A stretch of 64,000 nt of DNA from contig JAQSEB010000009.1 of the NCBI GenBank assembly GCA_030063045.1, positions 496,001 through 560,000 on the forward strand, in the 5' to 3' direction. A program made the position numbers and the translations under genes. Origin of the DNA: Pratylenchus scribneri. Taxonomy: Eukaryota; Nematoda; Chromadorea; Rhabditida; Pratylenchidae. The notes under the pieces were generated by a model. It worked only from the letters and a program-made list of their open reading frames with translations. It did no database searches and was not told the origin of the DNA. Shown here piece after piece: positions 37,624-51,411 of this stretch. The first letter of the stretch is position 1. Each line of letters opens with the position of its first letter.

Positions 37624-38356
37624 AATAATAACTAGCCCCTGCGGGGCTCTTTTACCTTGAGATCACTTTGGCTTATTCGTTTTTAGAATCCCTTCGGGAT
37701 TTCACTGTCTCTAGATGATTTTTGGGTCATTTTATAGCTTAATCCGGCTTAATCCCCCTTAATCCGCTTTAATCCCCTTTATCCGGCTTAATCCCACGCA
37801 CTCCCAAGCCTGCTATTTCCATCTTCGCCCCTTCGGGGCTCATGGGGTGGCCTTCGGCCCCTTTTCCCACCTTATCCCATCATTTTGACCCTTATTCCGG
37901 CTTAATCCCCCTTAATCCCACTATATCCGGCTTAATCTCGCGCATCTTCCGGCCTTCGGCCGGGCCCACGTGCCTTCGGCACGCTTCCCCTTCACTTCAG
38001 ACCCATTTCCCGCCATAATCCCATCATTTTGACCCTTAATCCCACTTAATCCCTCTTTATCCGGCTTAATCCCGCGCACCTTTAGGTTTCGTTCAAAACG
38101 GATATGATATTCGGCTTCGCCGGCCCAGATTACCCCATATAACACTATTTTTAAGTCAAAATCGAGGAAAAATTATTTTTCCGCTCCGCGGTTTGGCCAC
38201 GGTAACTCGCGCACCGCTTGGCCAATCCCGAAATAAGTTCGATATTCGGCTTCGCCGACCTCGATTACCCATTCCCTGAACTTTTGGAGAAAAAAATCGA
38301 GAAAAAATTTTTTGAAAAGTGCTTGGTCCCCCCTATGGGTACCAAAAAAACCGTTT

Positions 38357-38378
38357 TCCGCGCGGAGCTCCGCGCGGA
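38357..38378. repeat. 22-nt perfect GC palindrome in type B unit
   Basis: TCCGCGCGGAG followed by its exact complement, no loop. The same or a near-identical palindrome occurs in units 1, 2, 16, 18, 19, 22, 24 and 25; unit 21 has one base changed. Confidence 0.8.
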
Positions 38379-38428
38379 GTGAAAATTTTGAAAATCTGGA
38401 AGTTTTGTCGGGGTCCCGACCTGGTCTG

Positions 38429-38452
38429 TGCACCTTTTTTAAAAAAGGTGCA
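38429..38452. repeat. 24-nt perfect palindrome in type B right end
   Basis: TGCACCTTTTTT followed by its exact complement. It is found in every unit with the type B right end (12, 16, 18, 24, 25). On either strand it resembles a hairpin plus U-run. Confidence 0.8.
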
Positions 38453-38526
38453 GCCTACTGATCAAACCCCGAGCCTGTGAATTTGCATTTATGATATTGG
38501 GGTCTTGTTATATTCTAGTAATAATA

Positions 38527-41500
38527 ACTAGCCCCTGCGGGGCTCTCTTGCCTTGAGATATGTGGATCTATGTTTGGGATACTTCGTTTTTGGAATCCCT
38601 GCGGGATTTCACTGTCTCTAGGCCGATTTTCGCTTAATCCGGCTTAATCCATCTTTATCCGGCTTAATCCCCTTTATCCGGTTTAATCCCGCCCACTCGC
38701 AGGCCTTATGTTTCCATCTTCGCCCCTTCGGGGCTCAGGGGGTGGCCTTCGGCCCCTTTCCTCGTCTTAATCCCATCATTTTGACCCCTAATCCCTCTTA
38801 ATCCTCTTTAATCCTCTTATATCCGGTTTAATCCTGCGTACACTCCTGGTCCTCCTTTTTCCATCTTCGCCCCTTCGGGGCTCAGGGGGTGGCCTCCGGC
38901 CCCTTTCCCTTCTTAATCCTATCATTTAGAACCTTAATCTCTCTTTATCCACCTTAATCCCCCTTTATCCAGTTATATCCCGAACATTTTACGGCCTTCG
39001 GCCGGGCCCCCGTGCCTTCGTCACGCTTCCACTTCAACTCCAATCCACTTCCAGAATCCATTTCTATTCAAATTGGCATATAATCATAACATTTTAGATG
39101 AATTTCTTCCTACTTTATGAGACGATGAAAATTGATGAAAATATTGGATTGGAAAATTTGAAATAATTTTTGAAATTTTATATCATTTTTATTTATTATG
39201 CTATGAATATAATATAAAGTATTTTAGATGCAGAATTTAATGGAGAATTTAATAAAAATATTTTAAAATTAAAAATTTTAAGTTAACCCCCTTAAAAATG
39301 GAATTTTTGAAAAATTTTCAAAAAATTAAATTTTTCAAAAAATTTCATAGGGGTTAGCTTTAAAAATTTTGAAATCATTTTTATTAAATTCTCCATAAAA
39401 TTCTGCATCTAATAATGGAAAAAAAATCAAAGCTGTACCAATATTTACCTGAGATATGGCCAAAAATCCATTTGGCCAATGTCAGACCAAAGGGGGGACC
39501 CTTTGCTAATTTCTTGAAAATTTTTTTTTCAAAATTTTTATTTTCTCTATTGATATATATATCATTCGATTCAGAATGATCGATTTAGTCTATGAAATTT
39601 CAATTTCAGCCCAAAATAATCCATTTAAACCATAGTTATGGCCCTTTAAACTTTTCGGTTTAAGAAATTTCAAACCGGTTTAATCATAGTTTAAACCCAT
39701 CTGTTTGAGCTGAAATTAAAATTTTATAGACTAAATCGACTATTGCGAATCGAATGAGCCTATTTTCAAACCATTTGCATCACATTTATCCATAATCCCC
39801 CTTTGGCCAAACCGCGGATTTCGCGCACCCATAACTCCGCGGAGCAAACCGTTTTTGAAAAAATTCAAAAAACGTACAAATCTACGATCCAAGCCCTATC
39901 CAATGATACCAATATCTCATTCCAATAATCATTTTTAAGCCAGATATGCTGTGGAAAAGTTATAGGGAAAACCGCGGTTTCACGTTTGTCTCGGATTTTG
40001 AACCCCTTAAACCCAACCGATTTGGGCGATCTTGGTGTCAATCGATAGCTATTTTAGTAAATGTTTGCCCATCTTCCCAGAACAAAATGCCAGCTCAACG
40101 TTTTCGGGCACTTTTGGGGATTCGCATCCATTCTAGTCGGATTTTTCAAAACCGGTTTGGGCCATACCGCGGAGCAGGAATCGAAATTCAAAAAAAGCTT
40201 TGGACAGGATGTTGTCCCATCAAATTCTGCATACCATAATGCAAAAAACCCGATCTCAAAAGCTCCACTCGATCCGGAAAAACCGCGAGGTCATGACAAA
40301 AGTCCATTTTTGGGGGGAGCGGAACAAACTCCGCGGATTATCTCCGCGCGGGGTGGACCAAAAAACTTTTTCATAATTTTCCTATGTAGCGGACCAGGTC
40401 GCCCACGGTACTAAAAAAAATTCACGACCTACGGAGCATTTTGAAGGCAGATCTTTGATTTTGAGTGTTTATCTACCGACCTTATTTTCTAGTAATAATA
40501 ACTAGCCCCTGCGGGGCTCTCTTGCCTTGAGATATGTGGATCTATGTTTGGGATACTTCGTTTTTGGAATCCCTGCGGGATTTCACTGTCTCTAGGCCGA
40601 TTTTCGCTTAATCCGGCTTAATCCATCTTTATCCGGCTTAATCCCCTTTATCCGGTTTAATCCCGCCCACTCGCAGGCCTTATGTTTCCATCTTCGCCCC
40701 TTCGGGGCTCAGGGGGTGGCCTTCGGCCCCTTTCCTCGTCTTAATCCCATCATTTTGACCCCTAATCCCTCTTAATCCTCTTTAATCCTCTTATATCCGG
40801 TTTAATCCTGCGTACACTCCTGGTCCTCCTTTTTCCATCTTCGCCCCTTCGGGGCTCAGGGGGTGGCCTCCGGCCCCTTTCCCTTCTTAATCCTATCATT
40901 TAGAACCTTAATCTCTCTTTATCCACCTTAATCCCCCTTTATCCAGTTATATCCCGAACATTTTACGGCCTTCGGCCGGGCCCCCGTGCCTTTGTCACGC
41001 TTCCACTTCAACTCCAATCCACTTCCAGAATCCATTTCTATTCAAATTGGCATATAATCATAACATTTTAGATGAATTTCTTCCTACTTTATGAGACGAT
41101 GAAAATTGATGAAAATATTGGATTGGAAAATTTGAAATAATTTTTGAAATTTTATATCATTTTTATTTATTATGCTATGAATATAATATAAAGTATTTTA
41201 GATGCAGAATTTAATGGAGAATTTAATAAAAATATTTTAAAATTAAAAATTTTAAGTTAACCCCCTTAAAAATGGAATTTTTGAAAAATTTTCAAAAAAT
41301 TAAATTTTTCAAAAAATTTCATAGGGGTTAGCTTTAAAAATTTTGAAATCATTTTTATTAAATTCTCCATAAAATTCTGCATCTAATAATGGAAAAAAAA
41401 TCAAAGCTGTACCAATATTTACCTGAGATATGGCCAAAAATCCATTTGGCCAATGTCAGACCAAAGGGGGGACCCTTTGCTAATTTCTTGAAAATTTTTT

Positions 41501-44441
41501 TTTCAAAATTTTTATTTTCTCTATTGATATATATATCATTCGATTCAGAATGATCGATTTAGTCTATGAAATTTCAATTTCAGCCCAAAATAATCCATTT
41601 AAACCATAGTTATGGCCCTTTAAACTTTTCGGTTTAAGAAATTTCAAACCGGTTTAATCATAGTTTAAACCCATCTGTTTGAGCTGAAATTAAAATTTTA
41701 TAGACTAAATCGACTATTGCGAATCGAATGAGCCTATTTTCAAACCATTTGCATCACATTTATCCATAATCCCCCTTTGGCCAAACCGCGGATTTCGCGC
41801 ACCCATAACTCCGCGGAGCAAACCGTTTTTGAAAAAATTCAAAAAACGTACAAATCTACGATCCAAGCCCTATCCAATGATACCAATATCTCATTCCAAT
41901 AATCATTTTTAAGCCAGATATGCTGTGGAAAAGTTATAGGGAAAACCGCGGTTTCACGTTTGTCTCGGATTTTGAACCCCTTAAACCCAACCGATTTGGG
42001 CGATCTTGGTGTCAATCGATAGCTATTTTAGTAAATGTTTGCCCATCTTCCCAGAACAAAATGCCAGCTCAACGTTTTCGGGCACTTTTGGGGATTCGCA
42101 TCCATTCTAGTCGGATTTTTCAAAACCGGTTTGGGCCATACCGCGGAGCAGGAATCGAAATTCAAAAAAAGCTTTGGACAGGATGTTGTCCCATCAAATT
42201 CTGCATACCATAATGCAAAAAACCCGATCTCAAAAGCTCCACTCGATCCGGAAAAACCGCGAGGTCATGACAAAAGTCCATTTTTGGGGGGAGCGGAACA
42301 AACTCCGCGGATTATCTCCGCGCGGGGTGGACCAAAAAACTTTTTCATAATTTTCCTATGTAGCGGACCAGGTCGCCCACGGTACTAAAAAAAATTCACG
42401 ACCTACGGAGCATTTTGAAGGCAGATCTTTGATTTTGAGTGTTTATCTACCGACCTTATTTTCTAGTAATAATAACTAGCCCCTGCGGGGCTCTCTTGCC
42501 TTGAGATATGTGGATCTATGTTTGGGATACTTCGTTTTTGGAATCCCTGCGGGATTTCACTGTCTCTAGGCCGATTTTCGCTTAATCCGGCTTAATCCAT
42601 CTTTATCCGGCTTAATCCCCTTTATCCGGTTTAATCCCGCCCACTCGCAGGCCTTATGTTTCCATCTTCGCCCCTTCGGGGCTCAGGGGGTGGCCTTCGG
42701 CCCCTTTCCTCGTCTTAATCCCATCATTTTGACCCCTAATCCCTCTTAATCCTCTTTAATCCTCTTATATCCGGTTTAATCCTGCGTACACTCCTGGTCC
42801 TCCTTTTTCCATCTTCGCCCCTTCGGGGCTCAGGGGGTGGCCTCCGGCCCCTTTCCCTTCTTAATCCTATCATTTAGAACCTTAATCTCTCTTTATCCAC
42901 CTTAATCCCCCTTTATCCAGTTATATCCCGAACATTTTACGGCCTTCGGCCGGGCCCCCGTGCCTTTGTCACGCTTCCACTTCAACTCCAATCCACTTCC
43001 AGAATCCATTTCTATTCAAATTGGCATATAATCATAACATTTTAGATGAATTTCTTCCTACTTTATGAGACGATGAAAATTGATGAAAATATTGGATTGG
43101 AAAATTTGAAATAATTTTTGAAATTTTATATCATTTTTATTTATTATGCTATGAATATAATATAAAGTATTTTAGATGCAGAATTTAATGGAGAATTTAA
43201 TAAAAATATTTTAAAATTAAAAATTTTAAGTTAACCCCCTTAAAAATGGAATTTTTGAAAAATTTTCAAAAAATTAAATTTTTCAAAAAATTTCATAGGG
43301 GTTAGCTTTAAAAATTTTGAAATCATTTTTATTAAATTCTCCATAAAATTCTGCATCTAATAATGGAAAAAAAATCAAAGCTGTACCAATATTTACCTGA
43401 GATATGGCCAAAAATCCATTTGGCCAATGTCAGACCAAAGGGGGGACCCTTTGCTAATTTCTTGAAAATTTTTTTTTCAAAATTTTTATTTTCTCTATTG
43501 ATATATATATCATTCGATTCAGAATGATCGATTTAGTCTATGAAATTTCAATTTCAGCCCAAAATAATCCATTTAAACCATAGTTATGGCCCTTTAAACT
43601 TTTCGGTTTAAGAAATTTCAAACCGGTTTAATCATAGTTTAAACCCATCTGTTTGAGCTGAAATTAAAATTTTATAGACTAAATCGACTATTGCGAATCG
43701 AATGAGCCTATTTTCAAACCATTTGCATCACATTTATCCATAATCCCCCTTTGGCCAAACCGCGGATTTCGCGCACCCATAACTCCGCGGAGCAAACCGT
43801 TTTTGAAAAAATTCAAAAAACGTACAAATCTACGATCCAAGCCCTATCCAATGATACCAATATCTCATTCCAATAATCATTTTTAAGCCAGATATGCTGT
43901 GGAAAAGTTATAGGGAAAACCGCGGTTTCACGTTTGTCTCGGATTTTGAACCCCTTAAACCCAACCGATTTGGGCGATCTTGGTGTCAATCGATAGCTAT
44001 TTTAGTAAATGTTTGCCCATCTTCCCAGAACAAAATGCCAGCTCAACGTTTTCGGGCACTTTTGGGGATTCGCATCCATTCTAGTCGGATTTTTCAAAAC
44101 CGGTTTGGGCCATACCGCGGAGCAGGAATCGAAATTCAAAAAAAGCTTTGGACAGGATGTTGTCCCATCAAATTCTGCATACCATAATGCAAAAAACCCG
44201 ATCTCAAAAGCTCCACTCGATCCGGAAAAACCGCGAGGTCATGACAAAAGTCCATTTTTGGGGGGAGCGGAACAAACTCCGCGGATTATCTCCGCGCGGG
44301 GTGGACCAAAAAACTTTTTCATAATTTTCCTATGTAGCGGACCAGGTCGCCCACGGTACTAAAAAAAATTCACGACCTACGGAGCATTTTGAAGGCAGAT
44401 CTTTGATTTTGAGTGTTTATCTACCGACCTTATTTTCTAGT
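38527..44441 (-). mobile_element. Array units 13-15, three type A copies
   Basis: Units at 38527-40493 (C allele), 40501-42467 (T allele) and 42475-44441 (T allele). The allele order relates to a larger 6,818-bp repeat with unit 16. Confidence 0.85.
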
Positions 44442-44448
44442 AATAATA

Positions 44449-45337
44449 ACTAGCCCCTGCGGGGCTCTTTTACCTTGAGATCACTTTGGCTTATTCGTTT
44501 TTAGAATCCCTTCGGGATTTCACTGTCTCTAGATGATTTTTGGGTCATTTTATAGCTTAATCCGGCTTAATCCCCCTTAATCCGCTTTAATCCCCTTTAT
44601 CCGGCTTAATCCCACGCACTCCCAAGCCTGCTATTTCCATCTTCGCCCCTTCGGGGCTCATGGGGTGGCCTTCGGCCCCTTTTCCCACCTTATCCCATCA
44701 TTTTGACCCTTATTCCGGCTTAATCCCCCTTAATCCCACTATATCCGGCTTAATCTCGCGCATCTTCCGGCCTTCGGCCGGGCCCACGTGCCTTCGGCAC
44801 GCTTCCCCTTCACTTCAGACCCATTTCCCGCCATAATCCCATCATTTTGACCCTTAATCCCACTTAATCCCTCTTTATCCGGCTTAATCCCGCGCACCTT
44901 TAGGTTTCGTTCAAAACGGATATGATATTCGGCTTCGCCGGCCCAGATTACCCCATATAACACTATTTTTAAGTCAAAATCGAGGAAAAATTATTTTTCC
45001 GCTCCGCGGTTTGGCCACGGTAACTCGCGCACCGCTTGGCCAATCCCGAAATAAGTTCGATATTCGGCTTCGCCGACCTCGATTACCCATTCCCTGAACT
45101 TTTGGAGAAAAAAATCGAGAAAAAATTTTTTGAAAAGTGCTTGGTCCCCCCTATGGGTACCAAAAAAACCGTTTTCCGCGCGGAGCTCCGCGCGGAGTGA
45201 AAATTTTGAAAATCTGGAAGTTTTGTCGGGGTCCCGACCTGGTCTGTGCACCTTTTTTAAAAAAGGTGCAGCCTACTGATCAAACCCCGAGCCTGTGAAT
45301 TTGCATTTATGATATTGGGGTCTTGTTATATTCTAGT
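44449..45337 (-). mobile_element. Array unit 16, type B
   Basis: 889 bp, apparently identical to unit 12, including both perfect palindromes and the TTC loop in hairpin 2. Confidence 0.85.
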
Positions 45338-45344
45338 AATAATA

Positions 45345-47311
45345 ACTAGCCCCTGCGGGGCTCTCTTGCCTTGAGATATGTGGATCTATGTTTGGGATAC
45401 TTCGTTTTTGGAATCCCTGCGGGATTTCACTGTCTCTAGGCCGATTTTCGCTTAATCCGGCTTAATCCATCTTTATCCGGCTTAATCCCCTTTATCCGGT
45501 TTAATCCCGCCCACTCGCAGGCCTTATGTTTCCATCTTCGCCCCTTCGGGGCTCAGGGGGTGGCCTTCGGCCCCTTTCCTCGTCTTAATCCCATCATTTT
45601 GACCCCTAATCCCTCTTAATCCTCTTTAATCCTCTTATATCCGGTTTAATCCTGCGTACACTCCTGGTCCTCCTTTTTCCATCTTCGCCCCTTCGGGGCT
45701 CAGGGGGTGGCCTCCGGCCCCTTTCCCTTCTTAATCCTATCATTTAGAACCTTAATCTCTCTTTATCCACCTTAATCCCCCTTTATCCAGTTATATCCCG
45801 AACATTTTACGGCCTTCGGCCGGGCCCCCGTGCCTTCGTCACGCTTCCACTTCAACTCCAATCCACTTCCAGAATCCATTTCTATTCAAATTGGCATATA
45901 ATCATAACATTTTAGATGAATTTCTTCCTACTTTATGAGACGATGAAAATTGATGAAAATATTGGATTGGAAAATTTGAAATAATTTTTGAAATTTTATA
46001 TCATTTTTATTTATTATGCTATGAATATAATATAAAGTATTTTAGATGCAGAATTTAATGGAGAATTTAATAAAAATATTTTAAAATTAAAAATTTTAAG
46101 TTAACCCCCTTAAAAATGGAATTTTTGAAAAATTTTCAAAAAATTAAATTTTTCAAAAAATTTCATAGGGGTTAGCTTTAAAAATTTTGAAATCATTTTT
46201 ATTAAATTCTCCATAAAATTCTGCATCTAATAATGGAAAAAAAATCAAAGCTGTACCAATATTTACCTGAGATATGGCCAAAAATCCATTTGGCCAATGT
46301 CAGACCAAAGGGGGGACCCTTTGCTAATTTCTTGAAAATTTTTTTTTCAAAATTTTTATTTTCTCTATTGATATATATATCATTCGATTCAGAATGATCG
46401 ATTTAGTCTATGAAATTTCAATTTCAGCCCAAAATAATCCATTTAAACCATAGTTATGGCCCTTTAAACTTTTCGGTTTAAGAAATTTCAAACCGGTTTA
46501 ATCATAGTTTAAACCCATCTGTTTGAGCTGAAATTAAAATTTTATAGACTAAATCGACTATTGCGAATCGAATGAGCCTATTTTCAAACCATTTGCATCA
46601 CATTTATCCATAATCCCCCTTTGGCCAAACCGCGGATTTCGCGCACCCATAACTCCGCGGAGCAAACCGTTTTTGAAAAAATTCAAAAAACGTACAAATC
46701 TACGATCCAAGCCCTATCCAATGATACCAATATCTCATTCCAATAATCATTTTTAAGCCAGATATGCTGTGGAAAAGTTATAGGGAAAACCGCGGTTTCA
46801 CGTTTGTCTCGGATTTTGAACCCCTTAAACCCAACCGATTTGGGCGATCTTGGTGTCAATCGATAGCTATTTTAGTAAATGTTTGCCCATCTTCCCAGAA
46901 CAAAATGCCAGCTCAACGTTTTCGGGCACTTTTGGGGATTCGCATCCATTCTAGTCGGATTTTTCAAAACCGGTTTGGGCCATACCGCGGAGCAGGAATC
47001 GAAATTCAAAAAAAGCTTTGGACAGGATGTTGTCCCATCAAATTCTGCATACCATAATGCAAAAAACCCGATCTCAAAAGCTCCACTCGATCCGGAAAAA
47101 CCGCGAGGTCATGACAAAAGTCCATTTTTGGGGGGAGCGGAACAAACTCCGCGGATTATCTCCGCGCGGGGTGGACCAAAAAACTTTTTCATAATTTTCC
47201 TATGTAGCGGACCAGGTCGCCCACGGTACTAAAAAAAATTCACGACCTACGGAGCATTTTGAAGGCAGATCTTTGATTTTGAGTGTTTATCTACCGACCT
47301 TATTTTCTAGT
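45345..47311 (-). mobile_element. Array unit 17, type A
   Basis: 1,967 bp, C allele. It lies directly after a type B unit, as unit 13 does. Confidence 0.85.
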
Positions 47312-47318
47312 AATAATA

Positions 47319-48531
47319 ACTAGCCCCTGCGGGGCTCTTTTCCCTTGAGATATGTGGATCTATGTTTGGGATACTTCGTTTTTGGAATCCCTGCGGGATT
47401 TCACTGAGTCTAGGTGATTTTGGAGGAAATCTTAGCTTAATCCGGCTTAATCCTCCTTAATCCCCCTTATCCGGCTTAATCCCACGCTTCTTCCGGCCTT
47501 CGGCCGGGCCCACGAGCCTTCGGCTCGTTTGCCTTTACTTCTTGGATATTAGAATCCCTGCGGGATTTCACTGTCTCTAGGTGATTTTGGGGTCATTTTA
47601 TAGCTTAATCCGGCTTAATCCTTCTTAATCCGGCTTAATCCCCTTTATCCGGCTTAATCACACGCACTCCCAAGCCTGATATTTTCATCTTCGCCCCTTC
47701 GGGGCTCAAGGGGTGGCCTTCGGCCCCTTTTCCCACATTAATCCCACCATTTTAACCCTTAATTCTTTTTAATCCGCCTTAATCCCCCTTTATCCGGCTT
47801 AATCCCAGGCTTCCTCCGGCCTTCGGCCGGGCCCACGAGCCTTCGGCTCGTTTGCCTTGGGCCTTCGGCCCATTTCACCGCTTAATCTCTTCTATTTGAC
47901 TCTTAATCCCTCTTAATCCGCCTTAATCCCCCTTTATCCGGCTTAATCCCAGGCTTCCTCCGGCCCTCGGCCGGTCCCACGAGCCTTCGGCTCGTTTGCC
48001 TTGGGCCTTCGGCCCATTTCACCACTTATTCCCTTCTATTTGACTCTTAATCCCTCTTAATCCGCCTTAATCCCCCTTTATCCGGCTTAATCCCGCGCAC
48101 CTTTAGGTTTCGTTCAAAACGGATATGACATTCGGCTTCGCCGACCCAGATTACCCCATAAACGACTATTTTTGAGAAAATTTTGGAAAAAACCGCTCCG
48201 CGGTTTGGCCACGGTAACTCGCGCACCGCTTGGCCAATCCCGAAATAAGTTCGATATTCGGCTTCGCCGACCTCGATTACCCATTCCCTGAACTTTTGGA
48301 GAAAAAAATCGAGAAAAAATTTTTTGAAAAGTGCTTGGTCCCCCCTATGGGTACCAAAAAAACCGTTTTCCGCGCGGAGCTCCGCGCGGAGTGAAAATTT
48401 TGAAAATCTGGAAGTTTTGTCGGGGTCCCGACCTGGTCTGTGCACCTTTTTTAAAAAAGGTGCAGCCTACTGATCAAACCCCGAGCCTGTGAATTTGCAT
48501 TTATGATATTGGGGTCTTGTTATATTCTAGT
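47319..48531 (-). mobile_element. Array unit 18, 1,213 bp, chimeric
   Basis: It has the common left module and then a second, internal left-module remnant (about 47526-47580, 'attagaatccctgcgggatt'). It has two GAGCC-TTC-GGCTC hairpins with CCGGCC/GGCCGG neighbours, and a type B right end. This reads as a fusion of at least two unit types. Confidence 0.75.
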
Positions 48532-48538
48532 AATAATA

Positions 48539-49430
48539 ACTAGCCCCTGCGGGGCTCTCTTGCCTTGAGATATGTGGATCTATGTTTGGGATACTTCGTT
48601 TTTGGAATCCCTGCGGGATTTCACTGAGTCTAGGTGATTTTAGAGGAAATCAGAGCTTAATCCCTCTTTATCCATCTTAATCCGCCTTAATCCCCTTTAT
48701 CCGGCTTAATCCCACACACTCCCAAGCCTGCTATTTCCATCTTCGCCCCTTCGGGGCTCAGGGGGTGGCCTTCGGCCTCTTTCCCCGCCTTAATCCTATC
48801 ATTTTGACCCTTAATCCCCCTTAATCCGCCTTAATCCCCTTTATCCGGCTTTATCCCACGCTCTCCCAAGCCTGCTATTTCCATCTTCGCCCCTTCGGGG
48901 CTCAGGGGGTGGCCTTCGGCCTCTTTCCCCGCCTTAATCCTATCATTTTGACCCTTAATCCCCCTTAATCCGCCTTAATCCGGCTATATCCCGAGCACCT
49001 TTAGGTTTCGTTCAAAACGGATATGATATTCGGATTCGCCGACCTCGATTACCCCATGTTACACTATTTTTAAGTCGAAATTAAGAAAAAATTATTTTTC
49101 CGCTCCGCGGTTTACACCGCGGTAACTCGCGCACCGCTTCGCGGATCTCGAAAAAAGTTTTATATTCGGCTTCGCCGACCTCGATTACCCATTCCCCAGT
49201 GATTATCTCGAAAAAAATTTTTTGAAAAGAGAAGGGTCCCCCCTATGGGTCTCAAAAAAACCGTTTTCCGCGCGGAGCTCCGCGCGGAATGGAAATTTTG
49301 AAAAAGTCATATTTTTGCCGCAATCTACACAAGGTCAAGATATGGTTTGCACCAAACCGTTAGTCGATTGGACCATTTTGAAGAGAGTTCTTGATTTCCA
49401 AAGCCGTATCTACCCACCTTATTTTCTAGT
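48539..49430 (-). mobile_element. Array unit 19, 892 bp
   Basis: Close match to unit 2 (9181-10072): same length and module order with scattered single-base differences. The two copies lie 39 kb apart in the array. Confidence 0.8.
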
Positions 49431-49437
49431 AATAATA

Positions 49438-51404
49438 ACTAGCCCCTGCGGGGCTCTCTTGCCTTGAGATATGTGGATCTATGTTTGGGATACTTCGTTT
49501 TTGGAATCCCTGCGGGATTTCACTGTCTCTAGGCCGATTTTCGCTTAATCCGGCTTAATCCATCTTTATCCGGCTTAATCCCCTTTATCCGGTTTAATCC
49601 CGCCCACTCGCAGGCCTTATGTTTCCATCTTCGCCCCTTCGGGGCTCAGGGGGTGGCCTTCGGCCCCTTTCCTCGTCTTAATCCCATCATTTTGACCCCT
49701 AATCCCTCTTAATCCTCTTTAATCCTCTTATATCCGGTTTAATCCTGCGTACACTCCTGGTCCTCCTTTTTCCATCTTCGCCCCTTCGGGGCTCAGGGGG
49801 TGGCCTCCGGCCCCTTTCCCTTCTTAATCCTATCATTTAGAACCTTAATCTCTCTTTATCCACCTTAATCCCCCTTTATCCAGTTATATCCCGAACATTT
49901 TACGGCCTTCGGCCGGGCCCCCGTGCCTTCGTCACGCTTCCACTTCAACTCCAATCCACTTCCAGAATCCATTTCTATTCAAATTGGCATATAATCATAA
50001 CATTTTAGATGAATTTCTTCCTACTTTATGAGACGATGAAAATTGATGAAAATATTGGATTGGAAAATTTGAAATAATTTTTGAAATTTTATATCATTTT
50101 TATTTATTATGCTATGAATATAATATAAAGTATTTTAGATGCAGAATTTAATGGAGAATTTAATAAAAATATTTTAAAATTAAAAATTTTAAGTTAACCC
50201 CCTTAAAAATGGAATTTTTGAAAAATTTTCAAAAAATTAAATTTTTCAAAAAATTTCATAGGGGTTAGCTTTAAAAATTTTGAAATCATTTTTATTAAAT
50301 TCTCCATAAAATTCTGCATCTAATAATGGAAAAAAAATCAAAGCTGTACCAATATTTACCTGAGATATGGCCAAAAATCCATTTGGCCAATGTCAGACCA
50401 AAGGGGGGACCCTTTGCTAATTTCTTGAAAATTTTTTTTTCAAAATTTTTATTTTCTCTATTGATATATATATCATTCGATTCAGAATGATCGATTTAGT
50501 CTATGAAATTTCAATTTCAGCCCAAAATAATCCATTTAAACCATAGTTATGGCCCTTTAAACTTTTCGGTTTAAGAAATTTCAAACCGGTTTAATCATAG
50601 TTTAAACCCATCTGTTTGAGCTGAAATTAAAATTTTATAGACTAAATCGACTATTGCGAATCGAATGAGCCTATTTTCAAACCATTTGCATCACATTTAT
50701 CCATAATCCCCCTTTGGCCAAACCGCGGATTTCGCGCACCCATAACTCCGCGGAGCAAACCGTTTTTGAAAAAATTCAAAAAACGTACAAATCTACGATC
50801 CAAGCCCTATCCAATGATACCAATATCTCATTCCAATAATCATTTTTAAGCCAGATATGCTGTGGAAAAGTTATAGGGAAAACCGCGGTTTCACGTTTGT
50901 CTCGGATTTTGAACCCCTTAAACCCAACCGATTTGGGCGATCTTGGTGTCAATCGATAGCTATTTTAGTAAATGTTTGCCCATCTTCCCAGAACAAAATG
51001 CCAGCTCAACGTTTTCGGGCACTTTTGGGGATTCGCATCCATTCTAGTCGGATTTTTCAAAACCGGTTTGGGCCATACCGCGGAGCAGGAATCGAAATTC
51101 AAAAAAAGCTTTGGACAGGATGTTGTCCCATCAAATTCTGCATACCATAATGCAAAAAACCCGATCTCAAAAGCTCCACTCGATCCGGAAAAACCGCGAG
51201 GTCATGACAAAAGTCCATTTTTGGGGGGAGCGGAACAAACTCCGCGGATTATCTCCGCGCGGGGTGGACCAAAAAACTTTTTCATAATTTTCCTATGTAG
51301 CGGACCAGGTCGCCCACGGTACTAAAAAAAATTCACGACCTACGGAGCATTTTGAAGGCAGATCTTTGATTTTGAGTGTTTATCTACCGACCTTATTTTC
51401 TAGT
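49438..51404 (-). mobile_element. Array unit 20, type A
   Basis: 1,967 bp, C allele. As with units 2 and 3, it directly follows the 892-bp unit type. Confidence 0.85.
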
Positions 51405-51411
51405 AATAATA

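Larger units (their letters stand above)
37631..38519 (-). mobile_element. Array unit 12, type B, 889 bp
   Basis: Left module with hairpin 2 loop changed to TTC (AATCCC-TTC-GGGATT) and a different inter-hairpin sequence. It contains covarying TTC-loop hairpins, a 22-nt perfect GC palindrome (38357-38378), a 24-nt perfect palindrome (38429-38452), and the 'ggggtcttgttatattctag' right end. It appears identical to units 16 and 24. Confidence 0.85.

Noticed and set aside
38173..38433. 86- to 159-residue frames starting MHRPGRDPDK in several units
   Set aside because: They run through perfect palindromes and change length with the module joined; no domain is seen, and they behave like non-coding repeat sequence.
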